Assembly: GCA_965262705.1 (NCBI GenBank)
Contig: OZ253556.1
Location: 124,001-188,000 of the forward strand
Length of the DNA: 64,000 bases
DNA from: UJ101 sp965262705
Lineage (GTDB): Bacteria; Bacteroidota; Bacteroidia; Flavobacteriales; UJ101
Direction of reading: 5' to 3'
In this document: one piece after another, positions 27,594 through 36,455 of the stretch
Layout: each line of letters opens with the position of its first letter
Numbering within the stretch: position 1 is the stretch's first letter
The notes under the pieces: model-generated
What the model was told of the DNA's origin: nothing
Databases searched by the model: none
Seen by the model: the letters and a program-made list of their open reading frames with translations, nothing else
Program-made: the position numbers and the translations under genes

Positions 27594-28517
27594 ATGAATC
27601 AAATTAAAATATTTTGTCCAGCCTCGGTTGCGAATGTTTCCTGCGGATTTGATTTGATGGGATTTTCTATGGAAACCATCGGTGATGAAATGATTATTAG
27701 GAAAGTAACTTCATCCGGAGTAAAAATTGTTCGTTTAGAAGGATATGAGTTACCTTATGACCCTGAAAAAAATGTGGCGGGAAAAGCAGCGCTGGCAATG
27801 CTTGAAAAATTAGGCACTAAAAAAGGAATAGAGATTGAAATATATAAAAAAATTCACCCCGGAAGCGGTATCGGATCAAGCGCTGCAAGTGCAAGCGGCG
27901 TAGTTTTCGGTATAAATGAATTATTCGATAACCCTTTTTCTGAAGAAGAACTCATTCGCTTAGCTATGGAAGGAGAATATCTTGCTTCAAAAAGTTATCA
28001 TGCAGATAATGTAGCACCAGCACTTATGGGTGGAATGATTTTTATTCGAGGCTATTGCCCGTTAGATTATTTTAAAATCCCTATTCCTGCTGATTTGTAT
28101 TGTACACTTATTTCTCCTCAGATAACGGTTAGAACACAGGATTCCCGGCGTGTATTGAAAGGCCGTGTGGATTTTAAAGATGCCATTAAGCAATGTGGAA
28201 ATCTTGGCGGATTAGTTTCGGGCTTTCATATCGCTGATTATGCTTTAATCGGTCGTTCGCTTCAGGATGTTTTGGTAGAGCCGCAGCGCGCGCATTTGAT
28301 TCCGTACTTTCACGAATTAAAAAATCAGGGAATAGGAGTTGGGGCGCTTGGCGTAGGCATCAGTGGGAGTGGCCCCTCGGTTTTTGCTTTATCAAAAGGA
28401 AAAGAAACCGCGCAGAAAGTTGCAAAAGCATTTATTAAGGTTTATGAAAAAACTTCTATTGATTATAAAATTTATCTTTCGCCCCTTAACGAGAAAGGCT
28501 GTCAAATTATAAAATAG
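27594..28517 (+). CDS. thrB: Homoserine kinase
   Basis: 307 residues, GHMP-kinase family. Phosphorylates homoserine for threonine synthesis. Seen: the N-terminal PASVANVSCGFD block, the ATP loop PGSGIGSSAASA (89-100), and the C-terminal GVGISGSGPSVFAL motif. Same strand as thrA with a 33-bp gap, so one operon. thrC, the usual next gene, is not present; instead the gene is followed by a short spacer and an AGACC element. Confidence 0.95.
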   Translation: MNQIKIFCPASVANVSCGFDLMGFSMETIGDEMIIRKVTSSGVKIVRLEGYELPYDPEKNVAGKAALAMLEKLGTKKGIEIEIYKKIHPGSGIGSSAASASGVVFGINELFDNPFSEEELIRLAMEGEYLASKSYHADNVAPALMGGMIFIRGYCPLDYFKIPIPADLYCTLISPQITVRTQDSRRVLKGRVDFKDAIKQCGNLGGLVSGFHIADYALIGRSLQDVLVEPQRAHLIPYFHELKNQGIGVGALGVGISGSGPSVFALSKGKETAQKVAKAFIKVYEKTSIDYKIYLSPLNEKGCQIIK

Positions 28518-28663
28518 AGGTTAAATATTAAAGCATCTATCCATGACAAGTTATTTAACTCTCCATGATAAATGTATTGAATCTCCATGACAAGTTGCTT
28601 AACGCTAATTATGATTGGCATAATCCTCATAATTTCAACGATAATGATTGCATTTAGCTTATA
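28518..28663. other. Spacer after thrB with a short direct repeat
   Basis: CCATGACAAGTT followed by TTAAC occurs twice (about 28540 and 28585) with a related CCATGATAAATG between. No gene. Where thrC would be expected, there is only this spacer. Confidence 0.45.
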
Positions 28664-28852
28664 GAGGCCGTTGTAGAACACATAAAAAAGTATAAAAAAG
28701 AAAGCATTTAGCTTCAAATTGCTTCCTTCTCAAAAAATTAAAATCCTCATAACCAAAAGGTTGATCCGGTGTTTAATTTTTATTCTATGTGTTGCATTTC
28801 GGCAAACTCAATACAAGCATTTTTTTGCTAAAGTGCTTTTTGCAACGGTCTC
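28664..28852 (-). repeat. AGACC element downstream of thrB
   Basis: GAGGCCGTTGTAGAACACAT to TTGCAACGGTCTC, right arm first, with the AACTCAATACAAGCA insert in the left arm. A further TTAGCTTACGCCGATTTTCAG stretch extends to another CAACGGTCTT near 28917. Confidence 0.85.
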
Positions 28853-28937
28853 ATATTTAATTTTAGCTTACGCCGATTTTCAGTTCAGTTGATAGAGTGC
28901 TTTGTGCAACGGTCTTACTAGTATTTATAATAGCCCC

Positions 28938-28968
28938 TTGCTTTTTTAACTTAAACCTTATACATTTG
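28938..28968 (+). promoter_or_regulatory. Promoter of the alpha/beta hydrolase gene
   Basis: TTG at 28938-28940 and TACATTTG at 28961-28968 with a 20-bp spacer, a good Bacteroidota -33/-7 pair, 23 bp before the GTG start. Confidence 0.55.
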
Positions 28969-28991
28969 TTACGAATGTAAAATTTAAAAAA

Positions 28992-30377
28992 GTGAAAAAA
29001 GTTATTTTCTTTCTCTTTTACACTATAGAATTTTCTTATGGACAAAATATTGCCGGACATTGGAAGGGGAAATTAAACCTTGGAGAAAGTTCCCTGCAAG
29101 TGGTTTTTAATATTATTTGGGATGGTAAGGCATATAAAGCTACCATGGACAGCCCTGACCAGGGAGCAAAGGGCATTCCGGTAGAAAGCATTCATTTTGA
29201 AAATAAAGTTTTAACCCTTGAAGTACCTAAACTAAACCTCGAATACAAAGGAACTTTAAAGGATAAAAATCATATAGAAGGCACCTTTAAGCAGAACGGA
29301 TTTTCATTTCCTTTAAAATTAGAAAAAGGGAAAATTATCCAAATTAAACGACCACAAGAACCTAAAAAACCCTATCCGTACCTTTCAGAAGAGATAAAAT
29401 TTAAAAATAAAAAAGAACATATTACCCTGGCAGGAACCTTGACTTTACCAAAAGAAGGAACTAATTTCTCAGCAGTAGTTCTGATAAGCGGTAGCGGGGC
29501 TCAAAATAGGAACGAAGAAGCATTCGGACATAAATCTTTCCTTGTATTGTCAGATTACTTAACTCGAAAAGGCATAGCAGTACTTCGTTTTGATGACCGG
29601 GGAACAGGCAAATCTACCGGTAATTTCAAGACCGCCACTTCCGCCAATTTTTCTAATGATGCAGAGGCGGCAGTTCAATACTTAAAAACAAGGAAAGAAA
29701 TTAATCCTCGTAAAATAGGTCTTATAGGACACAGTGAAGGCGGACTTATTGCGCCGATGATTGCCGATCGATCGAACACTATAGCTTTTATTGTTTTACT
29801 AGCTGCCCCCGGCATACCTGGAGACCAGTTATTATTATCACAGCAACAAGCTATTTTAAAAGCGTCATCAGTTGACGAGGAAATGTTAAAAAGAACCAAA
29901 GCTATTAATGAAGGAGCGTTTAAAATAATTAAAAAAACAAAATCTTTAGATTCAATAAAAGTGAAATTACGCGCCTATTTGTTGCAAATGACGGATAAAT
30001 ATCCAGCACTTAAAAACGAATTAGCCGGTAAAGAACAACAGTTTATTCAATCAGAAATAAAAAAGTTTACGCCCTGGCTGCGATATTTTTTAAAGTATGA
30101 TCCGGCGCCTGCTTTATTAAAAGTGAAATGTCCGGTTCTGGCTCTCAACGGATCAAAAGACTTACAAGTACCGGCGAAAGAAAACCTGACGGCAATAGAA
30201 AAAGCATTAAGAAAAGGAGGAAATAAAAAAGTAACGATTAAAGAATTGCCTCATCTCAATCATTTATTTCAGGAGAGTAAAACCGGATTACCTAAGGAAT
30301 ACGTAGTCATTGAACAGACTTTTTCTCCTGATGCACTTACTGAAATAAGTCAATGGATTCTAAAACAAGAGCAATAA
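28992..30377 (+). CDS. Exported alpha/beta hydrolase (serine esterase/peptidase type)
   Basis: 461 residues, GTG start. Seen: an N-terminal signal peptide (about 1-18, ending EFSYGQ), a small beta-rich domain (about 20-120, GHWKGKLNLG... LEGTFKQNG-like), then an alpha/beta-hydrolase domain with the nucleophile elbow GHSEGG (about 252), a probable acid in LNGSKDLQVPA (about 395), and His in LPHLNHLF (about 425). DDRGTGKS precedes the elbow, as in related esterases. Known: such two-domain proteins in Bacteroidota are periplasmic or surface hydrolases; the substrate is not predictable. Single gene with its own promoter. Confidence 0.85.
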   Translation: MKKVIFFLFYTIEFSYGQNIAGHWKGKLNLGESSLQVVFNIIWDGKAYKATMDSPDQGAKGIPVESIHFENKVLTLEVPKLNLEYKGTLKDKNHIEGTFKQNGFSFPLKLEKGKIIQIKRPQEPKKPYPYLSEEIKFKNKKEHITLAGTLTLPKEGTNFSAVVLISGSGAQNRNEEAFGHKSFLVLSDYLTRKGIAVLRFDDRGTGKSTGNFKTATSANFSNDAEAAVQYLKTRKEINPRKIGLIGHSEGGLIAPMIADRSNTIAFIVLLAAPGIPGDQLLLSQQQAILKASSVDEEMLKRTKAINEGAFKIIKKTKSLDSIKVKLRAYLLQMTDKYPALKNELAGKEQQFIQSEIKKFTPWLRYFLKYDPAPALLKVKCPVLALNGSKDLQVPAKENLTAIEKALRKGGNKKVTIKELPHLNHLFQESKTGLPKEYVVIEQTFSPDALTEISQWILKQEQ

Positions 30378-30431
30378 TTTGAGATTGTTAACCTTAAGCA
30401 GATATTATTATTTTTTCATAAAAAAATACTT

Positions 30432-30542
30432 ATGAAAAATACAGGTGAAAAATGTGCATGCATAAAATTAGTTAAGAGTGTCAACATAAGATGGAAGCAA
30501 AGATATAAATGCAAAGAATATAGCTGTAATTTTGTATTTTGA
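30432..30542 (+). pseudogene. Remnant of an IS1-type transposase zinc finger
   Basis: A 36-codon frame with KCACIKLVKS and QRYKCKEYSCNFVF. The spacing resembles the CxxC...QRYKCKxC zinc-ribbon start of IS1-like InsA proteins, with the second and fourth cysteine positions partly altered. There is no transposase body after it. The remainder of the spacer up to the tal gene contains ATTTTGACAAGTTCAATAACC and AACTGCAATTCAGTG repeat fragments. Confidence 0.45.
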
Positions 30543-30708
30543 CAAGTTCAATAACCATCATTGGAGATTGAAGAGAGAGATTGAAACCCGAAGTAAAAGT
30601 CTTAGCTTTGCTTTTGTATGGTCCGAGAACTGAACTGCAATTCAGTGCTAGCTATAAGATCTCATAAATTTTACTTCAAGATTTTTATATAACCCTCTTT
30701 TCTTTTTG

Positions 30709-30716
30709 TAATTTTG
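30709..30716 (+). promoter_or_regulatory. -7 box of the transaldolase gene
   Basis: TAATTTTG, an exact TAnnTTTG, 21 bp before the start codon. Confidence 0.5.
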
Positions 30717-30737
30717 TAGCGCAAATTAATATGTAAT

Positions 30738-31394
30738 ATGAAATTTTTTATAGACACGGCTAATTTAGCTCAAATAAAAGAAGCACAAGCCTTAGGAATT
30801 TTAGATGGCGTAACGACTAATCCTTCACTAATGGCTAAAGAAGGAATCACAGGGAAAGACTATATCAAGCAGCATTATCAAGATATTTGTGCCGTCGTAT
30901 CTGGAGATGTTTCCGCAGAAGTCATTTCAACCAATTATGAAGGGATGATAAAAGAAGCAGAAGAATTAGTTAAGTTAAGCCCTCAAATTGTCATCAAAAT
31001 ACCCATGATAAAAGAAGGAATTAAGGCGATAAGAACGCTTGCCGACCGCGGTATAAAAACCAATTGTACTTTGGTTTTTTCTGCCGGGCAGGCGCTTTTG
31101 GCTGCTAAAGTTGGGGCAACTTACGTATCCCCTTTCATCGGTCGATTAGATGATATTTCTTCTGATGGAATGTATTTGATAGATGAAATACGCCAAATTT
31201 ATGATAACTATGGGTATGAAACGGAAATTCTTGCGGCTTCGGTTCGCCATGTACATCATATCATGGAATGCGCTAAGGCAGGAGCAGATGTTGTTACCGC
31301 ACCGCTTTCCGCTATCCTAGGATTATTAAAGCATCCCCTAACCGATATCGGCTTAGAAAAGTTCCTGGCAGATCATGCTAAAGGAAATGAATAA
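30738..31394 (+). CDS. Transaldolase, small TalC/FSA type
   Basis: 218 residues. Seen: the start MKFFIDTANL, DGVTTNPSLMAKE, IKIPM with the Schiff-base lysine region near residue 85, NCTLVFSAGQALLAAKVGATYVSPF-like sequence around 110-135, and ILAASVRH near 165. The family includes transaldolases and fructose-6-phosphate aldolases that look alike by sequence; transaldolase of the pentose phosphate pathway is the more common role in Bacteroidota. Monocistronic. Confidence 0.9.
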   Translation: MKFFIDTANLAQIKEAQALGILDGVTTNPSLMAKEGITGKDYIKQHYQDICAVVSGDVSAEVISTNYEGMIKEAEELVKLSPQIVIKIPMIKEGIKAIRTLADRGIKTNCTLVFSAGQALLAAKVGATYVSPFIGRLDDISSDGMYLIDEIRQIYDNYGYETEILAASVRHVHHIMECAKAGADVVTAPLSAILGLLKHPLTDIGLEKFLADHAKGNE

Positions 31395-31457
31395 TTCTGT
31401 TAAATAACAACCGGTTAAAAATAAAAATTTAATTCGTAGACTGAAAAATGTCTTTAC

Positions 31458-31730
31458 GAGACCGTTGCAAAAAGCACGCTAACAAAAAAATGCTTGTATT
31501 GAGTTTGCCGAAATGCAACGCCCGATAAAAATTAAGCACCGGAGCAAGCTTTTGAATGTGGAGGATTTTAATTTTTTCGGAAGGGCGCCGTTTGAAGCGA
31601 AATGCTTTTGTATGTATGGATATTTTATATTCTGCAACTGCAAGTCAGCGCAAGCTAATAGTCTTGTATTTCTAAAAAAAATAAAATCCTCCACATCCAA
31701 AAGCTTGCTTCGGCGTGAGCTAAAGGTCTC
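31458..31730 (+). repeat. Compound AGACC element
   Basis: GAGACCGTTGCAAAAAGCACGC to AAAGGTCTC. The first half is a normal left arm, with the AATGCTTGTATTGAG insert, and core. The right arm breaks off and a second inverted core (CTCCACATCCAAAAGCTTGC) and nested TGCAAGTCAGCGCAAGC follow. It ends 44 bp before guaA. Confidence 0.75.
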
Positions 31731-31774
31731 ATATCTTAAATTTTTATTCGAGCATTAAACGCTATATTAGCAAA

Positions 31775-33313
31775 ATGAAATCAAATAGTATTATTATTTT
31801 AGACTTCGGTTCTCAGTACAATCAACTTATTGCTAGAAGGGTGCGTGAAATGGGGATTTATACAGAATTTGCACCCTTTGACATAAGTATAGAAGACATT
31901 ATAAAATTACAACCTAAAGGGATTATTCTTACTGGAGGACCCTCTTCGGTAAATAAAGAAAAAGCGCCGGCGCCTCGAAAAGAAATCTTTGAGTTAGGAA
32001 TTCCAATACTGGGGATTTGTTACGGCATGCATGTAATCGCCCATTTGCTTGGAGGTAAAGTAAAAAAAGGGAAGACTGCAGAATATGGTAAAACCGATTT
32101 TTTTATAAAGCAACCCAATATATTGTTTAAAGACGTTCCACTTTCCTCAACAACTTGGATGAGCCATTTTGATGAGGTAGAAGAACTGCCAGAAGCATTT
32201 GAAAAAACAGGATATTCATCAAACAATATCGCAAGTATTGCAGATGAAGAAAGCAAAATATATGCGGTGCAATTTCATCCGGAGGTTTCTCATACGAAAT
32301 ATGGTGTTCAAATTTTGCATAATTTTGTATTTGATGTTTGTCAATGTGAAAAAAACTGGGAATTAAGCGATTATATTGAGACGACAGTTCAAGAGATAAG
32401 GCAACGGGTAGGAAATAAAAAAGTAATTCTTGGGCTTTCGGGCGGCGTTGATTCTTCCGTTGCAGCCATGCTTATCCACCAAGCCATTGGCGATCAGCTC
32501 ACCTGCATTTTTGTCGATACAGGGTTACTTAGAAAAAACGAAGCGAAAAAGGTAATGCAAACCTATGGCGAGCACTATCATATGAATATAAGGCAGATAG
32601 ATGCCTCAAAACAATTTTTCTCAGCTTTAAAAGGCATTTTTGACCCAGAAGAAAAACGCAAAATTATAGGGCATGAGTTTATAGAGATATTCCATGCAGA
32701 GGCGAAGAAACAAAAAGACGCCGATTTTTTGGCACAAGGCACTATTTATCCAGATGTAATTGAATCAAAATCAGCGAAAGGCGGACCCTCGGCTACGATA
32801 AAATCACATCACAATGTTGGAGGGCTGCCTGAAGAAATGCACTTGGAATTGATAGAGCCGCTGAAAGATTTGTTTAAAGACGAAGTACGCAAAGTAGGAT
32901 TAAAATTAGGTATTCCTCATGAGATGATTATGCGCCATCCTTTTCCTGGACCTGGGCTTGGCATCCGTATTCTTGAGGAAGTAAGCGAAGGAAAAGTAAA
33001 AATACTGCAGGAAGCAGATGCTATTTTTATTGATGAATTATATAAAGCGGACTTATACGATAAAGTGAGTCAGGCGTTTGTCGTTTTATTGCCGGTAAAA
33101 TCAGTAGGGGTTATGGGCGATGAGCGAACCTATGAATATACAGCGGTGGTTCGTTCGGCGGATACCACCGATTTTATGACCGCTGCTTGGTCTCGCCTTC
33201 CGTATGATTTGTTAGATACCGTTTCTAATCGAATCATTAATGAGGTTCGAGGCATTAATCGTGTAACTTATGATATTAGTTCAAAACCGCCGGCTACGAT
33301 TGAGTGGGAGTAG
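31775..33313 (+). CDS. guaA: GMP synthase (glutamine-hydrolysing)
   Basis: 512 residues. Converts XMP to GMP using glutamine and ATP. Seen: class I glutamine amidotransferase with Cys82 in GICYGMH and FHPEVSHT near 167; ATP-pyrophosphatase loop GLSGGVDSS near 220; C-terminal dimerisation region with HPFPGPGLGIR and ending SSKPPATIEWE. Normal length. guaB lies 1.4 kb downstream on the same strand, separated by a small insertion of unrelated genes. Confidence 0.97.
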   Translation: MKSNSIIILDFGSQYNQLIARRVREMGIYTEFAPFDISIEDIIKLQPKGIILTGGPSSVNKEKAPAPRKEIFELGIPILGICYGMHVIAHLLGGKVKKGKTAEYGKTDFFIKQPNILFKDVPLSSTTWMSHFDEVEELPEAFEKTGYSSNNIASIADEESKIYAVQFHPEVSHTKYGVQILHNFVFDVCQCEKNWELSDYIETTVQEIRQRVGNKKVILGLSGGVDSSVAAMLIHQAIGDQLTCIFVDTGLLRKNEAKKVMQTYGEHYHMNIRQIDASKQFFSALKGIFDPEEKRKIIGHEFIEIFHAEAKKQKDADFLAQGTIYPDVIESKSAKGGPSATIKSHHNVGGLPEEMHLELIEPLKDLFKDEVRKVGLKLGIPHEMIMRHPFPGPGLGIRILEEVSEGKVKILQEADAIFIDELYKADLYDKVSQAFVVLLPVKSVGVMGDERTYEYTAVVRSADTTDFMTAAWSRLPYDLLDTVSNRIINEVRGINRVTYDISSKPPATIEWE

Positions 33314-33365
33314 AAAACTAAAATTTTGTATATTTTTATAGTAAAACATCTTTTTTAAAACTGAA

Positions 33366-33479
33366 ATGGAAAATAATTTAGAATTATTTAAAAATGGAAG
33401 CCGCTGGTTAAGAACAGATTTTCACCTGCATACAAAAAAAGATAAGGAATTTAAGTATACCGGTGAAGAAAATTTATAA
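33366..33479 (+). pseudogene. N-terminal stump of a probable TrlF-like PHP/AAA protein
   Basis: A 37-codon frame with FKNGSRWLRTDFHLHT and KEFKYTGEENL, then TAA. The GSRW-x(3)-DFHLHT pattern with the metal-binding HLH matches the beginning of TrlF-type proteins (PHP phosphoesterase domain plus AAA-like ATPase), which are usually over 900 residues. Nothing of the rest is present before the next gene starts 3 bp later. I therefore read it as the start of a gene truncated by deletion. The identification rests on a short match. Confidence 0.55.
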
Positions 33480-33482
33480 GTT

Positions 33483-34679
33483 ATGGACGCGTTAGAAATA
33501 GTAGATTTGATACAAAGGGGAGAATCAAGTACGGTTCAATTCAAAGAGCGTGTAAATGATGCTTATAAAGTCGGAACCGAATTTGTTGCGTTTTCTAATA
33601 CAAAAGGCGGCACATTAATCATCGGGGTAAAAGATAGAACAGGCGAAATTAACGGGCTTTCGTTTGAAGAATTACAAGAGACGAATGAACTTCTAAGCAA
33701 TGCTGCATCGAATAATGTTAAAGCACCTATCAATATATTTACTGAAAATATTAGTGTTAATGATAAAATGATTATAGCTGTTCAAATTCCAGAAGGAATA
33801 AGTAAACCGAATATGGATAACAAGGGAATTATTTGGATAAAAAATGGTTCAGATAAAAGAAAGGTAACCTCTAAGGAAGAAATTGCCCGATTGCTTCAAA
33901 GCGGAGGAAATTTGCCAGCAGATGAAACCCCTATTAGAGGTACAACGATAAATGACATTGATAAAGGTTTTTTTGAAGAATATTTTTTAAAAAATTGGGA
34001 GACTTCGATTGAAGAATCTGGGATTTCTTTTCAAGAAATTTTAAATAATACAGGAGTTACAAAAGATAATCAACTTACCTTAGGTGGAATGTTATTTTTT
34101 GGGAAAAATCCTCAAAGATTTAGACCTGCTTTTTGCATAAAAGCGGTTTCATTCTTTGGAAATGACATTGAGGGCACAGAATACAGAGACAGCGAAGATA
34201 TTTTGGGTACGATTCCACAAATGTTTAATAAAGGCATAGCGTTCTTATTAAGAAATTTAAAAAAGACGCAACAAGGTCAGAGTTTTAACTCACAAGGTAT
34301 TCTTGAAGTTTCTAAAATAGCACTCGAAGAACTTTTACAGAATGCTCTAATCCATAGAGATTATTTTATAAACGACGCCATTAAAATACTTATTTTTGAT
34401 AATAGAATTGAAATAATAAGTCCCGGCAGTTTGCCCAACAGCCTTACAGTAGAAAACCTTAAATATGGTGCCCGATCAGTTATTCGTAACAATATGCTCG
34501 TGGGCTTCTGTTCTAAAATAATGAAATATAGAGGAATTGGCTCAGGTATTAAGAGAGCATTTAAAGAACACCCTAATCTACAATTAACTAATGACACAGA
34601 ACGAGAATTATTTATCGCCACGATTAATAGACCAACAGACAACGAAGAAAAAAATGAAAAGCTAAAAAATGAAAAATAA
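33483..34679 (+). CDS. AlbA_2 (Schlafen-type) domain protein with C-terminal GHKL ATPase-like domain
   Basis: 398 residues. Seen: N-terminal ESSTVQFKERVND, FVAFSNTKGGTLIIGVKD and WIKNGSDKRKVTSKEEI (about 10-140), typical of the AlbA_2 nucleic-acid-binding domain, and a C-terminal part with EELLQNALIHRDY (Glu and Asn of a Bergerat-type ATP site) and DNRIEIISPGSLP (about 280-370). Known: such proteins are common accessory genes, often annotated as transcriptional regulators or found in defence islands. Its last 11 bases overlap guaB. It probably came in with the TrlF-like gene, whose stump precedes it. Function not assigned. Confidence 0.8.
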   Translation: MDALEIVDLIQRGESSTVQFKERVNDAYKVGTEFVAFSNTKGGTLIIGVKDRTGEINGLSFEELQETNELLSNAASNNVKAPINIFTENISVNDKMIIAVQIPEGISKPNMDNKGIIWIKNGSDKRKVTSKEEIARLLQSGGNLPADETPIRGTTINDIDKGFFEEYFLKNWETSIEESGISFQEILNNTGVTKDNQLTLGGMLFFGKNPQRFRPAFCIKAVSFFGNDIEGTEYRDSEDILGTIPQMFNKGIAFLLRNLKKTQQGQSFNSQGILEVSKIALEELLQNALIHRDYFINDAIKILIFDNRIEIISPGSLPNSLTVENLKYGARSVIRNNMLVGFCSKIMKYRGIGSGIKRAFKEHPNLQLTNDTERELFIATINRPTDNEEKNEKLKNEK

Positions 34680-36132
34680 ACTCATACAAGAAGCTTATAC
34701 GTTTGATGATGTACTTCTTGTGCCTGCCTATTCTAAGATATTGCCTAACGAGGTATCTCTAAAAACCCGCTTGACGGAGAATATAACCCTTAATATTCCT
34801 ATAGTTTCTGCAGCGATGGATACCGTTACCGAAGCCAAACTCGCTATTGCCATCGCCCGAGAAGGAGGGATTGGATTTATTCATAAAAATCTATCCATTG
34901 AAGAACAGACGGCTGAAGTGGATCGGGTAAAGCGGTATGAAAATGGCATGATTAGCGATCCGATAACGCTTTCGATCAATTCCAACCTGCAAGAGGCATT
35001 TGATTTGATGAAAACGTATCGCATTTCAGGCTTACCCGTAGTGGATAAGAATCATGTTCTGGTTGGAATTATAACCAATCGAGATGTAAAATATCAAACC
35101 GATTTAACGCTAAAGGTGAAAGAGGTAATGACCAAAGAAAATATCATTACTTCATCGCCGGATACCGATTTGGAAAAAGCCAAAGCCATTTTATTAAAAA
35201 ACAGGGTAGAGAAATTACCGATAGTGAATAAGCAGAATAAACTGGTTGGGCTTATTACCATCAAAGATATCGATAATGTGATGGATTACCCTAACGCCTG
35301 TAAGGATAACAGAGGGCGTTTACGAGTGGGGGCTGCCGTTGGAGTAGATGCAGATACTTTAGAACGCGTAACTGCATTGGTTAATGTAGGCGTAGATATT
35401 ATTGCTATTGACTCTGCACACGGGCATTCTGCTGGTGTAATCGCTAAAGTAACCGAAGTAAGAAAAGCTTTTCCAGCATTGGATCTAATCGGGGGAAATA
35501 TCGTTACCGCTGAAGCTGCCAAAGCTTTGATTCATGCTGGAGCCAATGCCGTTAAAGTAGGAGTAGGACCAGGATCAATATGTACCACCCGCGTGGTTGC
35601 TGGTGTAGGAGTGCCTCAATTAACCGCAATTAATGAAGTGTATGAGTATTGTAAGCAAAGCAATACTGCTGTTATTGCTGATGGAGGGATTAATCTTTCA
35701 GGAGACATCGTAAAGGCAATAGCAGCCGGGGCAAGTTGTGTAATGCTTGGCAGCATATTCGCAGGAACAGAAGAATCCCCTGGAGAAGAAATTATCTTTA
35801 ACGGAAGAAAATTTAAGACGTATGTTGGAATGGGATCCATTGCTGCTATGAAACGAGGAAGCAAAGATCGATATTTTCAAGCAGAGGCTAAAAAACTCGT
35901 CCCCGAAGGAATTGAAGGACGAGTTCCGTATAAAGGCCGCGTGCAGGATGTCATTTATCAATTATGCGGCGGCTTGCGGGCAGGTATGGGATATTGTGGC
36001 ACCAAAGATATTCAAGCGCTGATTGATGAGGCTCAATTTGTAAAAATCACTAATGCAGGACTTAAAGAAAGCCACCCTCATGATGTTAATGTAACGAAAG
36101 AAGCACCTAATTATTCGCTGGGCAACTTCTAA
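34669..36132 (+). CDS. guaB: IMP dehydrogenase
   Basis: 487 residues. NAD-dependent oxidation of IMP to XMP, the step before GuaA. Seen: TFDDVLLVPAYS at the start, the substrate block PIVSAAMDTVTEAK, two CBS domains (about 93-205), DSAHGHS, the catalytic-loop GPGSICTTRVV (Cys about 305), GMGSIAAMKRGS and the YKGRV active-site flap region. Length is normal. The start codon lies inside the end of the AlbA_2 gene (11-bp overlap), so expression may now depend on upstream transcription. Confidence 0.97.
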   Translation: MKNKLIQEAYTFDDVLLVPAYSKILPNEVSLKTRLTENITLNIPIVSAAMDTVTEAKLAIAIAREGGIGFIHKNLSIEEQTAEVDRVKRYENGMISDPITLSINSNLQEAFDLMKTYRISGLPVVDKNHVLVGIITNRDVKYQTDLTLKVKEVMTKENIITSSPDTDLEKAKAILLKNRVEKLPIVNKQNKLVGLITIKDIDNVMDYPNACKDNRGRLRVGAAVGVDADTLERVTALVNVGVDIIAIDSAHGHSAGVIAKVTEVRKAFPALDLIGGNIVTAEAAKALIHAGANAVKVGVGPGSICTTRVVAGVGVPQLTAINEVYEYCKQSNTAVIADGGINLSGDIVKAIAAGASCVMLGSIFAGTEESPGEEIIFNGRKFKTYVGMGSIAAMKRGSKDRYFQAEAKKLVPEGIEGRVPYKGRVQDVIYQLCGGLRAGMGYCGTKDIQALIDEAQFVKITNAGLKESHPHDVNVTKEAPNYSLGNF

Positions 36133-36217
36133 AATTCTTGTGCCTCTTAACCCTATGGCTAATAATCGATTCATGAAAACAAAAGTTAATAGCAGATAAA
36201 TTAGCATAGAATAGTTT

Positions 36218-36382
36218 GAGACCGTTGCAGAACACATAAAAAAGTACGAAAAAGAAAGCATCTAACTTCAAACGGCGCCCTTCTCAAAAAATTAAAATCC
36301 TCCACACCCAAAAGGTTGCTCCGGTGTTTAATTTTTATCGGGCGTTGCATTTTTTTGTTAGCGTGCTTTTTACAACGGTCTC
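36218..36382 (-). repeat. AGACC element with 5-bp target duplication
   Basis: GAGACCGTTGCAGAACACAT (right arm first) to TACAACGGTCTC, 165 bp, core CTCCACACCCAAAAGGTTGC in normal orientation. AGTTT flanks it on both sides. It supplies an in-frame ATG (36324) upstream of the HU-like gene, which should not be taken as the start. Confidence 0.92.
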
Positions 36383-36409
36383 AGTTTATTTAATTACCCT
36401 TATTATTTG

Positions 36410-36417
36410 TATCTTTG
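36410..36417 (+). promoter_or_regulatory. -7 box of the HU-like gene
   Basis: TATCTTTG, exact TAnnTTTG, 38 bp before the ATG at 36456 and 27 bp after the AGACC element. Confidence 0.5.
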
Positions 36418-36455
36418 GCAGATTACGTTTCTTATTCCTTAAAAATAATACGATT

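Noticed and set aside
36324..36455. Upstream extension of the HU-like protein
   Set aside because: The added residues are translated from the AGACC element, lie upstream of the probable promoter, and similar peptides (FNFYRALHFFVSVLF) appear at other copies.
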